A stretch of 64,000 bases of DNA, from positions 131,263,428 to 131,327,427 of the forward strand of contig CM068838.1 of assembly GCA_028554795.2 (NCBI GenBank), given 5' to 3'. Source of the DNA: Sinohyriopsis cumingii (Eukaryota > Mollusca > Bivalvia > Unionida > Unionidae). This document shows positions 1-9,235 of the stretch, one piece after another (the first letter of the stretch is position 1; every line of letters starts with the position of its first letter). The notes under the pieces are model-generated. The model was given only the letters and a program-made list of their open reading frames with translations, ran no database searches and was not told the origin of the DNA. The translations under genes and the position numbers were made by a program.

Positions 1-1409
1 TTCATTTTGTAGCAAATGAAATTCAATTTGATAAATAAATGGTTCATGCCATTGTAGAATGTAACCAATGTTATGTTAAAAATACAAGATTTGCAAAGAT
101 TTGCTTGAAGAAACGATTCATATTATGTTTTAATGGTGGATATGAACAGATCAGAGTCAGCATAGAAAAAAAACATGCAGTGGTCAATGCATGTGCACAA
201 GGAAAGCCAAAATTTACACTATTTTTTTTTTTTATAAACACCAGATGGGACTTTATTGTTTATGCATAGATTTAGATTTTAGATTAAAACAGCTAACAAG
301 TGCAAAACCTTATTCTCGTCATGGAACTACTTTCAATGGATGAAGCTCATTAATTCACCTTAAGGCTGTCAGCATATCAAATGAATTACCGGAATAAAAA
401 TTAACTACACCGAGTCTCAGGTTTTGCATGCAAACTAGTCAACGTTTTTGATAAAATTTGATTTTGATGGCCATGAAAAGATATAGATCACTGTGAGGTA
501 GTAATGACAGTGTGATATGATATTTTGGCAGAATCGACCTTGGTGGGGAAGTTACAAGGTAACATCCGGTTGTGGAATTTCCTCATTGTATTTTATACAC
601 ATAATTGTGTCAATAATTCCCCCCCCCCCCCAGGTATATTACCCGCAGTCAATTATCCCCCGGCAAGTCACCAGCCACCCTCGTGGTCAATTACACCTAC
701 CCTCCCGCGTGTAACTTACACCTTGGATAACTATCCCATAATATGGTTAATCCCTTTTATAAAATATCGGTTTTCATTTACTAATTACAGAGTAGCATAC
801 CTGTATTACTTTTGATTCAATTATGTCAGGTCTCTTCAGGCTTTAAATAATGAGACATCAAAGGCCATAAAGCTTAATAAACTGAAAGCTTCTAGAATTC
901 TGGAAATGTGACATCAAAGGCTGCTAAGGAGTTCTTTAATCATTATTAGCCGTTAAGTATTACGTTCACATCAGCATTATATATAGAGTAGGCAGATTAA
1001 AGGAATATTACTTGGACAATTAGAGAGTTTTAGAACTTGTCCAAATTATAAAGAAGCTTTCCATTTAATTAATACAATAAAACCTGTTATTTACAGGTAA
1101 TGTATTGCAAAGGAGCATACGTTATACTTATGGAGGCGAATTAAAGACAATACCTGGACATTCACTGTCTCACATGAAGGTATACTCTTGTTATAAATAT
1201 TGTACGGCCGCCCCGTTTTAGCTTGTGGTTTGACTTGTTTATTCAGTGTATTTGCTTGTCACATATTTCTTGTCATATTTGTCAGTATTTTGTACATTTG
1301 ATGCAAGTCTTTTAATGCGTTATCCAATCAAACAAATCTATTAACGAATTTCCAACAAGCGGAGGACACCAATCTATATGTTATGTACTAGTACTATCTC
1401 TTGCTTTCG
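1..1409. other. Left flanking DNA without a recognised gene
   Basis: AT-rich single-copy-looking DNA. Short open frames here have no recognisable domain and no gene-like codon pattern. A run of 13 C lies at 619-631. No transposon ends, tRNA or exon could be supported. Confidence 0.6.
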
Positions 1410-1415
1410 TTTATT
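1410..1415 (-). terminator. AATAAA polyadenylation signal candidate
   Basis: On the minus strand AATAAA lies about 57 bp beyond the stop of the candidate host exon at 1472-1650. This is normal spacing for a short 3' UTR. The hexamer alone is weak evidence in AT-rich DNA. Confidence 0.3.
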
Positions 1416-1471
1416 TTGTGTTCTGTTTTGTGAAATTACGACGAAACGTTCAATTACGTGATTCATTACGT

Positions 1472-1650
1472 CTATTCAATATGTTCGTAGATTTTGTTCT
1501 GTGGCAGCATTCTCTGTACTCTTTTGTTTTCCAATTCTTGAATATGCCGTTTCATACGTTGGATCATTAAATTCAACAGAACATTTGCAGAAACTTCTTG
1601 AATCATGAGTGTCGTCATGTATGGCTCAATGCTACTAAAATTAATACAGG
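1472..1650 (-). other. Candidate host terminal exon (minus strand) next to the Polinton insertion site
   Basis: A minus-strand frame is open for 59 codons from the target site down to a stop at 1472-1474. It encodes a helix-prone, Met/Gln/Lys-rich segment (for example LNLMIQRMKRHIQELENKRV) and is followed by AATAAA. The same frame stays open on the other side of the Polinton (19673-19753), up to a possible splice acceptor. No family was recognised. It may be the last exon of a host gene divergent from TRAPPC8, or chance openness. Confidence 0.3.
1645..1650. repeat. Left 6-bp target-site duplication (TACAGG)
   Basis: TACAGG directly precedes the AGTAGTG terminus of the Polinton and recurs at 19667-19672 directly after the other terminus. 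Six-bp duplications and AG...CT ends are the rule for Polintons. Confidence 0.95.
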
Positions 1651-2105
1651 AGTAGTGAATAGGTACACTATAGGGACTAGGGGACTTCCATGTTAAAAAG
1701 GGTATATCCACTCTGGGGACTATGTAAAATTTAACATAGGAGAAAAAAATATCCACTCTGGGGACTATGTAATTTAACATGGGAGAAAAAAAATATCCAT
1801 TCTAGGGACAAGGGGAATTGAACATGGGAATAGAGTTTGGGCCTGTCTAGGGACAAAGGGAATGGAACATGGGAATACTGTGTGGGCCTATCTAGGGACA
1901 AGGGGAAATGGAACAGGGTCGGGACCCTATTTTAATACGGTCCCGACCTGGTTTGTCTATGGAAAGGGAACAGGCAAAAAATTGAAACAGGGAGGGGGTT
2001 CTCTATTTTTTTTAAAAATAAAAACAATTAAAAAAATGGGCTAGGCAATTGAAAGTCAAGATCTTTTCGAGACCTATGAGTGGCCCTGAAAAGGGCCTTT
2101 GGGTT
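1651..2105 (+). repeat. Left terminal inverted repeat of the Polinton
   Basis: Matches the reverse complement of 19218-19666 almost base for base. The outer 250 bp is built of about six tandem units of roughly 45 bp, each starting GGGGAC or GGGAC and carrying an AACATGGGA-like core. Further in is a 10-bp perfect inverted repeat (GGTCGGGACC / GGTCCCGACC, about 12-nt loop). The inner end carries a minus-strand histone-type stem-loop. Confidence 0.95.
2082..2097 (-). terminator. Histone-type mRNA 3' stem-loop (left TIR, minus strand)
   Basis: On the minus strand this reads AAAGGCCCTTTTCAGGGCCACTCA: a 6-bp stem GGCCCT/AGGGCC, a TTTC loop, AAA before it and ACTCA after it, then a purine stretch CGAAAAGATC. 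This is the layout of animal replication-dependent histone 3' ends (SLBP site, cleavage site, U7-pairing downstream element). It lies just beyond the stop of the minus-strand gene at 2121-2351. Confidence 0.85.
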
Positions 2106-2120
2106 TATGTTAATATGCCC

Positions 2121-2351
2121 TTAACATAAAGGGCATCTGCGACATCTTCTTCGTCTTAGGCTTCGTCTAATGGTAGGTCCATAGACTAAAACTCTGTTAA
2201 GGCATCCTTGCCTCTCCACGTAAATCCAACGTATCCATAGGCTGGTGTCGGTCCAATGGACAACTGTCCACTTGGATCGGACATACGTCGGTATGTCCGT
2301 CGTGAACATCATCGAAGACACAAGCGTAGAAGATTGAACGTCGGTCCACAT
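2121..2351 (-). CDS. Small left-end accessory protein, 76 aa, unknown
   Basis: Outermost left gene, transcribed outward into the TIR. It begins MWTDVQSSTLVSS and ends in an Arg/Cys-rich tail (RRSLRRRRCRRCPLC). No family was recognised. The case for a real gene rests on context: a minus-strand TATAAATA 52 bp before the ATG, a histone-type stem-loop just after the stop, and mirror symmetry with the outward-pointing gene at the right end. The codon pattern alone would not convince. Confidence 0.5.
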   Translation of the reverse strand: MWTDVQSSTLVSSMMFTTDIPTYVRSKWTVVHWTDTSLWIRWIYVERQGCLNRVLVYGPTIRRSLRRRRCRRCPLC

Positions 2352-2395
2352 ATTGAGGCGCCGAGAACAGGTGAATCAATGCAGTGAACTGCGCT

Positions 2396-2403
2396 TATTT
2401 ATA
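2396..2403 (-). promoter_or_regulatory. TATA box of the left-end minus-strand gene
   Basis: TATAAATA on the minus strand, 52 bp before the ATG at 2351. It sits back to back with the plus-strand promoter at 2478-2523, so the two left-end genes are divergent from a gap of about 110 bp. Confidence 0.6.
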
Positions 2404-2477
2404 GGGAGAGAAAGGATTGAAACGGATTAAGTTCATTGACCAGTCCAAACATGCGTTACAAAATTCAGTCATGGGCC

Positions 2478-2523
2478 GTCCAATCGGAAGAGAGCAGTCT
2501 GTGACGTCACGTGGTCTATATAG
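2478..2523 (+). promoter_or_regulatory. Compact CCAAT / CRE / E-box / TATA promoter
   Basis: In order: CCAAT (GTCCAATCGG, about 2478-2487), the palindromic CRE TGACGTCA (2502-2509), an overlapping E-box CACGTG (2508-2513) and TATATAG (2517-2523). The TATA lies exactly 54 bp before the ATG at 2571. CCAAT plus TATA is also typical of histone gene promoters, which fits the histone-type 3' end of the same gene. Confidence 0.7.
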
Positions 2524-2570
2524 ATTCGCTAGCGCCTGTGTGTAGTCAATCCATGCGACAGTTTTTCAAC

Positions 2571-3137
2571 ATGACGGAAACTCAGAAAACGATCAATTGG
2601 GGTGCACCAGCAGTGGAGACCGCCCAAGGGAACCCGGACTTACTTTCAGAAGAGGTGAATTGGGATTTTGTGGATTTTCTTACCTCGCAAGAATTTGTTC
2701 CGGAACCTTCGTCTCCTTCATTACCGCACGTGGAGAATTTTAGACAGAGACAGAAAGAAGAATTGGAGAAATTTATACAACAGCAAAAGGAAGCGGAACA
2801 AGCTTTTCTCCTACAACAACAACAGAAAGAAGAAGAGGTAAGAAAAAAACAACAAGAAGAAGCAGCAGCAAAGAAACAAGGGTGTGAAAATCAAACGGTC
2901 ACGGTACTGTTAGACATTTTAGCGGAGTTAAGAAGTCTGAAACAAATGTATCAGACTTCTTTATTACGACCGAAGAGAATACGACCTTCCCGAGCTAAAC
3001 ACGCCAACCCTGTGACTAAGCCTACCGTGCCACCCTTAGTGATTTCAACCAAATCATCATCATCATCAACAGTACGCAGTCCAGAAGTAGGCCTTGGCCG
3101 TGGCAAAGGCTTAAGACAGTTAAAGTTGATTGCTTAA
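2571..3137 (+). CDS. Coiled-coil Gln/Glu/Lys-rich accessory protein, 188 aa
   Basis: The start at 2571 is chosen for its good context (AAC before ATG) and its 54-bp spacing from the TATA box; an in-frame ATG at 2553 has a poor context. The N-terminus is acidic with aromatic residues (VNWDFVDFLTSQEF). The middle, roughly residues 65-115, is a long charged helix rich in QKEEE and QQQQ, predicted coiled coil. The C-terminal third is basic and Ser/Pro-rich. The family was not recognised. The stop is followed after 21 bp by a histone-type stem-loop. Placement next to the TIR and the end signal group it with the right-end helical proteins. It looks whole. Confidence 0.75.
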   Translation: MTETQKTINWGAPAVETAQGNPDLLSEEVNWDFVDFLTSQEFVPEPSSPSLPHVENFRQRQKEELEKFIQQQKEAEQAFLLQQQQKEEEVRKKQQEEAAAKKQGCENQTVTVLLDILAELRSLKQMYQTSLLRPKRIRPSRAKHANPVTKPTVPPLVISTKSSSSSTVRSPEVGLGRGKGLRQLKLIA

Positions 3138-3158
3138 ACTCACCCCTACACCAAAAAA

Positions 3159-3199
3159 GGCCCTTTTCAGGGCCACCCACGTCTCTCGAAAAGAGATAG
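3159..3199 (+). terminator. Histone-type 3' stem-loop with purine-rich downstream element
   Basis: GGCCCTTTTCAGGGCC at 3159-3174 is preceded by CCAAAAAA and followed by ACCCA, then CTCTCGAAAAGAGATAGAC. Stem length (6), loop length (4), flanks and the spacing to the purine element all match the animal histone pre-mRNA processing signal. No AATAAA serves this gene on the plus strand nearby. Confidence 0.9.
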
Positions 3200-3226
3200 A
3201 CTTTCAATTACCGACATCCATTCAAA

Positions 3227-3228
<2 letters not shown>

Positions 3229-3283
<55 letters not shown>
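3229..3283. repeat. Poly(A) tract of 55 bases
   Basis: An uninterrupted A run about 55 bp beyond the histone-type stem-loop, between two convergent genes. It is either a simple repeat or a trace of a reverse-transcribed tail. Its length may be uncertain in the assembly. Confidence 0.8.
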
Positions 3284-3285
<2 letters not shown>

Positions 3286-3376
3286 ATTTTATCCCTATAG
3301 TACGTGTTTATGAGTGTGTGAGTGTACGTTCTTATTTTAAAATCAAAACCCAAAGACACTTACCTTATATAATTAA

Positions 3377-3382
3377 TTTATT
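3377..3382 (-). terminator. AATAAA of the CCHC gene
   Basis: Minus-strand AATAAA about 57 bp after the stop of the gene at 3439-3894. Inner genes of the element use this ordinary signal, unlike the outer genes. Confidence 0.6.
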
Positions 3383-3438
3383 CTTTTATCAGTATTTACA
3401 ATCCAATTCACAATTCACAACATAGCACTTTAAAAAGT

Positions 3439-3894
3439 TCATAGACTTCTTCTGTTTCTTTGTTTACTCTCTCTGTTTTTCAATTTCTTCACCGTCACAG
3501 TCTTTTCCTCCTCTTCCTCCTCACTTTCTTCCCTTCTTCTTTTCTTCTCCTGTTTCTTTTTCTTCACCTGTCTACTTTCTTCCTCTTCTTCATCCTCTCC
3601 AGAATCCCTCTCTTCTTGCTCCTCTTGTTTCTTAGGGCAATCTGGAGACCAATGTCCTTTTTCTTGACAATAATAACAGGTATCTTGACTTTTGTCTTTT
3701 CTAACCCCCTTTTTTCTTTTTTGACGGTCTGGACACTCTGAAGACCAATGCCCTTTTTTCTGACAGATATAGCAAGTATCTTCACTTTTATCTCGAAAGG
3801 AAGGAGAGTACTCTGTCGGCTGGTCTGAAGAAAATTTTCTAATGACCCCTCGCAACGCTCTGATGAAACGTTCGATTTGGTTAGTCTCTTCCAT
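3439..3894 (-). CDS. Double CCHC zinc-knuckle protein, 151 aa
   Basis: Start at 3894 (MEETNQIERFIRALRG). Two C-x2-C-x4-H-x4-C knuckles are visible: C41, C44, H49, C54 and C73, C76, H81, C86, each with the GHW signature. The C-terminal half alternates acidic Glu runs with Lys/Arg runs. Zinc knuckles of this type bind single-stranded nucleic acid and are typical of retroviral Gag and of cellular CNBP. The gene is divergent from the polymerase gene, with its own TATATAAA 62 bp before the ATG. A role in binding replicating or packaged DNA is inference. It looks whole. Confidence 0.85.
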   Translation of the reverse strand: MEETNQIERFIRALRGVIRKFSSDQPTEYSPSFRDKSEDTCYICQKKGHWSSECPDRQKRKKGVRKDKSQDTCYYCQEKGHWSPDCPKKQEEQEERDSGEDEEEEESRQVKKKKQEKKRRREESEEEEEEKTVTVKKLKNRESKQRNRRSL

Positions 3895-3948
3895 CGTTGT
3901 GCTCGGTTTGAGAGTGAAATGAATAGTGAAAGGACAAGACACATACCC

Positions 3949-3980
3949 TTTATATACGCTGGTCTGCCATGACTATAAAT
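3949..3980. promoter_or_regulatory. Divergent TATA boxes of the CCHC and polymerase genes
   Basis: Minus-strand TATATAAA at 3949-3956 serves the CCHC gene. Plus-strand TATAAAT at 3974-3980 lies exactly 54 bp before the polymerase ATG at 4028. The two promoters are only some 20 bp apart. Confidence 0.65.
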
Positions 3981-4027
3981 TAGTCCATGGTGTTTAAATT
4001 TTAGTCATTTGGCTTTTTGCTATCAAG

Positions 4028-7000
4028 ATGAAACGATCCAATTCATTTGAGAAGAAAGAAGAAGAAAGTAAGAGGCAGAAACGTGATCTATCGCCTCGTA
4101 CCAGAGCTGAAGTCTTGGCACAAATTCATGCCAGTGATTTTGAAGAGGACATGAGTGAACCAGAATCCGAACCCTCTAAACAAAGTTCACCACCCTTAGT
4201 TAACCCTGAAAAATACTATTCCATTCGAGAGACAGAAAAGCGCTCCTCTAGAAAATTTAGAACCACGGCTTACAAATACACGGTGAAGTTTAAAAATTTC
4301 AAGTCCGACGTACCCTTAGAGAAAGCAGAAGGGTTCATCACCGGGGTGTGGGATTCTTTGCTTACCACACTCAAGCGACAATGTCAACCCAAAGAAGACG
4401 ATCGCTTGAGACTTTCCATACAACACGACGGTTTGAAATCCCCTGTTTGGATCGAGTTTAGCAACCCTGCAGAATTGACAGCTTCCAAAGTCATGGACAA
4501 GATTCAACACGTACAACAATCCAATGACCAGTTTGACATCACCGATGGAAAAGCCACACTGGACATGACCCACGTCTCTCATCCTCAAGGGACTGGCCGC
4601 AAAAAGGTATTATTGGTGGACGACCTTCGTAACACCAAAACAAGCCTCGTCCGAATTAACAACCCTCAAGACCAGATGTGTTTAGCCAGGGCTATCGTGG
4701 TGGGACGAACTTATGCCAACAAGAACGACACGGTAGAATGGAAAAGAGACTGGGAGAACATTCGAAAATCGAACCGAGCCAAACAACGAAACGAAGCAGA
4801 ACTTCTGTTACAACAAACAGGCCTGTCCAAAGACTCACCCTGTGGCATTCCTGAGATGCAAAAATTGCAAGACGCCCTAGCTCCAAGATACACCTTGAAA
4901 GTGCACCCTCAAGAAGTGCGCGGACCTCTGTTGTTTCGAGGCCAAGACTTTAAGGACGGAAAATACATTCACCTTTATCATCACGATGACCATTTCGATA
5001 CCATTACCAGTGTCACCGGATTCCTTGGATACAAATATTGCTGTGAGAAATGTGACCATGGTTATAATAATCGAGAGCAACACAAACATTGCGGATCGAA
5101 ATGTTCAGGATGTTTGGCCTCTCCACCCTGTCTGAGCGAAGGGCAAGAACCAGTGCATTGTCCTGCTTGTCTGCGCACATTTGTCAGCCCTGCCTGTTAC
5201 CAACAACATCTGAAGACGCAAGGTTCACAGCAGAAATGTGCTTGTCAACTCCTGAGATTGTGCCCTACCTGTGGACAAGGAATATGTACCAATACTGTCA
5301 AGGCACACGTATGTCGAGGAAAGAAAAAATGTCACATTTGTCATCACATCGTGGACTTGGAACACCAATGCTACGTGCAAAAATACCAACCCCAACCAGA
5401 GAATGAGGACGGTCACAAGAAGAAAGACAATTTCATCTTTTTCGATTTCGAATGCATGCAAGAGACTGGCATTCACATTCCTAATTTCTGCCTGGCTCAT
5501 CGAGCGTGCGAGAGGTGCATTCAAGAACCTATCTTCAGTCATTGCCCTCACTGCAGCAAGATTCCCGGAGGGCGTGAAAAAATCTTTCGAGGACCGAACG
5601 CGCTAGCCGATTTCGCCCGATGGGTCTTAGACCCCATCGACAAGACATGGAGCCAAGAGGATATCGAACGTTACGGAGATTGTCATCGTCATGCCACGGT
5701 GATGGCTCACAATTTCTCCGGATACGACGGACAGTTTCTTTTGAGATACTATACGGAACATGGCACCGAGCGTCCTAAAGTGACTTTGAACGGAGCCAAA
5801 ATCATTTTCGTGCAAGTGGGACAAGTACAGTTTAAAGATTCGATGAGCTACTTGGCCATGCCTTTGAGCCGAATGCCTAAAAAGTTTGGAATGACAGAAA
5901 TGGCTAAAGGGTACTTTCCACACTTTTTCAATACGGAAGCCAATCAACATGCCGTTATACCCCGACTTACCTGAGGCTCACTATTACGACCCTGACTACA
6001 TGCGTACCGAACAACGAGAAGCTTTCTACGCTTGGTACCAGGCTCACGCCTCGGACCCCTTCGACTTTCAGGAAGAAATGCTAGAGTAGTGTCGTTCCTA
6101 CGTGGACATTGTACGGCGTTGCTGTGGAAAATTTCGAGAACTGTTCATGGAACACGGAGGGGTCGATCCTTTGAAGGAAGCTTGCACCATTGCCAAAGCG
6201 TGTTCCTTAGTGTACAGGCAACGATTCAAATACCGTGGCTGTCATCAGTCCTCAAACGACCAACTATGTCAAACGTCAATACTCGGTCAAAGCCCTACGC
6301 TGGTTACATTACTTGTGCGGCAAGGAAGACAAATGGATTCAGCATGCCCGCAACGGAGGAGGTGAAAAGACCTTCGGAACGTATTCGGTCGATGGCTGGG
6401 ACTTAGAAAACCCCAAGATCGTGTACGAGTTTAACGGTTGCTTATTTCACGGATGCCCCGTCTGTTACCCTGACCGTGGCACTAAAAATCAGTTTTTACA
6501 ACGAACCATGGAAGACTTGTACCAGACCACTTGTCAGCGGCGCCTAAAGTTAGAACAGGAAGGATACCAAGTGATGGAAATGTGGGAACACGAATACGAT
6601 CACCGTTTGAAAACCGATCCCGAATTTAAACGGACCGTGGAAAGTTACCAGTTCATGGACCCGCTGAACCCGAGGGATAGTTTGTACGGAGGAAGGACCA
6701 ATGCTACCTGTTTGCTGTACCAAGCCGACGAAGAGAAAGGAGAAGAAATGAAATACTTGGACGTGTGTTCGCTGTATCCCTACGTGTGCAAATATTGTCG
6801 CTTTCCTGCAGGGCACCCACAATTGTTCACCGAACACATCGACCTGAAAAACATTCGACAATACGAAGGCTTGATCAAGTGCAAAGTTTTGCCTCCCACG
6901 GACTTGTACCATCCCGTCTTACCTCACCATTGCCAAGGCAAACTGATGTTTCCTTTGTGCCGTACTTGTGCAGAAACGTGCAACCAAGATCAACCTTGTC

Positions 7001-8080
7001 AGCACACCCAGGAAGAACGGGCCTTGACGGGAACCTGGGTCAGCGTAGAATTGTTCAAAGCTCTGGACATGGGATATCAACTGTTAGAAGCGTACGAAAT
7101 TTGTCACTTTCCCAAGACAGAACAATACCATAAGGGTGACCCCACGCAGAAAGGCATTTTCGCAGACTACGTGGATGCCTTTTTGAAACTAAAGCAAGAA
7201 GTCAGTGGCTATCCTTCCTGGTGTCACACTCCCGAAGACCAAAAGACATTCAAAGAGAAATACTGGGCACAAGAAGGCATCACTTTAGATCACATCGAGA
7301 AAAACGAAGGCAGGCGATCGTTTGCCAAAGTGATGTTAAATTGTTTGTGGGGTAAAATGGCACAATGCCCGTGTTTACCCAAGACGGAGTGTTCGACAGA
7401 ACCTTCCCGCTACTTCCAGATGATTCACGACAAAACCAAATTCATGAAACACGTGGACGTCATTCGCGAAGATTTGATCTTGGTCAATTACGAAGAAGAT
7501 CTGGACTTTGTACAAGACGACCCCTTTGGAAATGTCATCATTGCGGCTTACGTGACAGCTCATGCTCGCTTAAAATTGTACGAAGCTTTAGAGCTGTTAG
7601 GGGAATGTGTCCTGTACTTTGACACGGACAGTTGCATTTACATCCATCACCCGAGTCAACAGCACCCTGACATCGAAGGAGACCGTTTAGGAGCCTGGAC
7701 AGATGAGCACCCCGACGACAAGATTCTAAGTTTCGCCAGTGGCGGTCCTAAAAATTACGGTTACCGGGATAAACAAGGAGAAGTGCACACGAAGTGTAAA
7801 GTGAAAGGATTGACACTGAATTATCGTACCAGTCGAGTGGTGAACTTTGGGGTATTGAAAGAAGCCTTGCAGTCTGAAAAAGATAAACTTTAAAGTGACC
7901 ACCTATCAACCCAACAAGACTGTACGTTTACACACTCACCACATCGTCAGTCGACCCTTGGAAAAAGTCTATCAAATCGTGTACCAGAAGCGAGTCCGAC
8001 TTCCCAATCATTTCACCTTACCGTATGGACACGTCGGTATTGGTCTGTATATAAAAAGGAACCCTAGGCAAGATCGATAG
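4028..8080 (+). pseudogene. Protein-primed family B DNA polymerase (Polinton POLB), broken
   Basis: Replicates the element by protein priming. From the N-terminus: a Lys-rich region, a Cys/His-rich block around 5040-5360, exonuclease motif I (FIFFDFECM), exonuclease motif II (AHNFSGYDGQF), the Polinton GCLFHGCPVC segment, polymerase motif A (DVCSLYPYV, about 6760), motif B (KVMLNCLWGKMAQ, about 7330) and motif C (YFDTDSCIY, about 7616). All expected catalytic blocks are present in order, and total length fits the family (over 1,200 codons). About three breaks. The TATA at 3974 gives a 54-nt leader. Confidence 0.93.
8048..8057 (+). promoter_or_regulatory. TATA box of the BIR gene
   Basis: TATATAAAAAGG, 65 bp before the ATG at 8113. 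Only the region after the polymerase lies between, so the BIR gene has its own promoter. Confidence 0.65.
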
Positions 8081-8112
8081 TTCATTGTGACTACCAAGAC
8101 TAACCGAACAAG

Positions 8113-8748
8113 ATGAATACTTTCAGAGAAACACATAACAAGTTCAGACAGGCACACTTCAAGTGTGGGGCTTCTGAAGTAGAATGCGATTGTGAGCTTT
8201 GCGATGGGAACGATGCTGTACGCTGTGACCTTAGCGATGCCGTAAAGCATCATGGGAACTTTGTTTTCACTACCCCTATCATGGAAAGTGATGCTGTGCG
8301 TGCCAAACCTGAGGGATGCGGAAGCGATTCCGCTCGTCCTCTTGGACACTTTACTGGGTTTCGTTTTAAAGGTGGATGTTCACCCTCACGTTTACCCCCC
8401 TACGGATGTCATCCAGCCCTGATCAAACTCCTGTCCATGTCACCCAACCCTCATCGAAACGAACCTGTGAAAGACGAATATTCGTTCCCTGTGCGTTTGT
8501 CGGAATACTGCGACTTTGAAAATCGTCTTCAATCATTCAAAGGAAAATGGCCTAAGTATCTGGGAGGACCGACCCCCGAAGAATTAGCCAGAGCCGGATT
8601 GTTCTACTTGGGCGAAGGAGATAAAGTCAGGTGCTTCAGTTGCGGTGTGTCACTTCACCACTGGGAACCACAAGATTCGGCCTACGTAAAACATGCTCGA
8701 TGGTCACTGAATTGTCATTACTTACCCTTAGTGGGACCGAGACATTGA
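8113..8748 (+). CDS. BIR-domain (inhibitor-of-apoptosis-like) protein, 211 aa
   Basis: Residues about 137-205 form one BIR domain: NRLQSFKGKWP start, ELARAGLFYLGEGDKVRCFSC core, WEP, and zinc ligands C174, C177, H194 and C201 in exact C-x2-C-x16-H-x6-C spacing. The first 125 residues are Cys-rich and not recognised (CDCELCDG). No RING domain is present. BIR proteins bind caspases or other death-pathway partners, and viral IAPs keep infected cells alive. Placement between polymerase and F-box-like genes, with its own TATA box, marks it as an accessory gene, probably taken from a host. It looks whole. Confidence 0.9.
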   Translation: MNTFRETHNKFRQAHFKCGASEVECDCELCDGNDAVRCDLSDAVKHHGNFVFTTPIMESDAVRAKPEGCGSDSARPLGHFTGFRFKGGCSPSRLPPYGCHPALIKLLSMSPNPHRNEPVKDEYSFPVRLSEYCDFENRLQSFKGKWPKYLGGPTPEELARAGLFYLGEGDKVRCFSCGVSLHHWEPQDSAYVKHARWSLNCHYLPLVGPRH

Positions 8749-8770
8749 AGTAACTTACCATAACCTGTGT

Positions 8771-9223
8771 ATGGATACTTTACAAGAGAACATTCGTGCT
8801 TTGCCTGTGGAGTTGAGAGAAAGGATTTACCGAGAGCTGGTCAAAATACAAATGAAACGTAAAGAACAATTGCATCCGTTACGTCACCACATGTTTAATC
8901 ACTGGTACCTGAATGCTATACAAGGACTGATTGAGTTGAAAGTGTTCCATTGGAGAGACATTGATCAACGAACCCCTGGTCTTAAAAAGAATTGGTTTGG
9001 TATTGATGATTCTATCTACTACATTGTAAACTTACTGGATCGAATTCCAGAGGAAGAGTTAACGAATTACCAACATCTTTTACGCAATGTCGACTTAGTG
9101 AAAGAGGAAACTTCTGAACGAATTGTAATGTGTAAATTAGTGACTAAACGATTTAGATTCGACAATGAATTAAAACTATGTCTGTGCAAACAGTACATTT
9201 ATTGTGTGAGAAAGAGAATTTAG
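8771..9223 (+). CDS. F-box-like accessory protein, copy 1, 150 aa
   Basis: Begins 22 bp after the BIR gene. The N-terminal 40 residues (IRALPVELRERIYRELVKIQ) follow the F-box core pattern LPxELxxxIxxxL. The rest is charged and helical (EEELTNYQHLLRNVDLVKEE) with no recognised domain. A near copy follows at 9236. F-box proteins link targets to SCF ubiquitin ligases, and several large DNA viruses carry them. Assignment by the short motif is tentative. It looks whole. Confidence 0.6.
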   Translation: MDTLQENIRALPVELRERIYRELVKIQMKRKEQLHPLRHHMFNHWYLNAIQGLIELKVFHWRDIDQRTPGLKKNWFGIDDSIYYIVNLLDRIPEEELTNYQHLLRNVDLVKEETSERIVMCKLVTKRFRFDNELKLCLCKQYIYCVRKRI

Positions 9224-9235
9224 TATGACCTATTC

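Noticed and set aside
1862-2044. Open frame inside the left TIR
   Set aside because: Translation of the 45-bp tandem units; the same sequence recurs in the right TIR and shows no protein features.
3159-3199. Possible histone genes next to the histone-type stem-loops
   Set aside because: The proteins before the stem-loops show no histone fold signature; only the 3' signal is histone-like.
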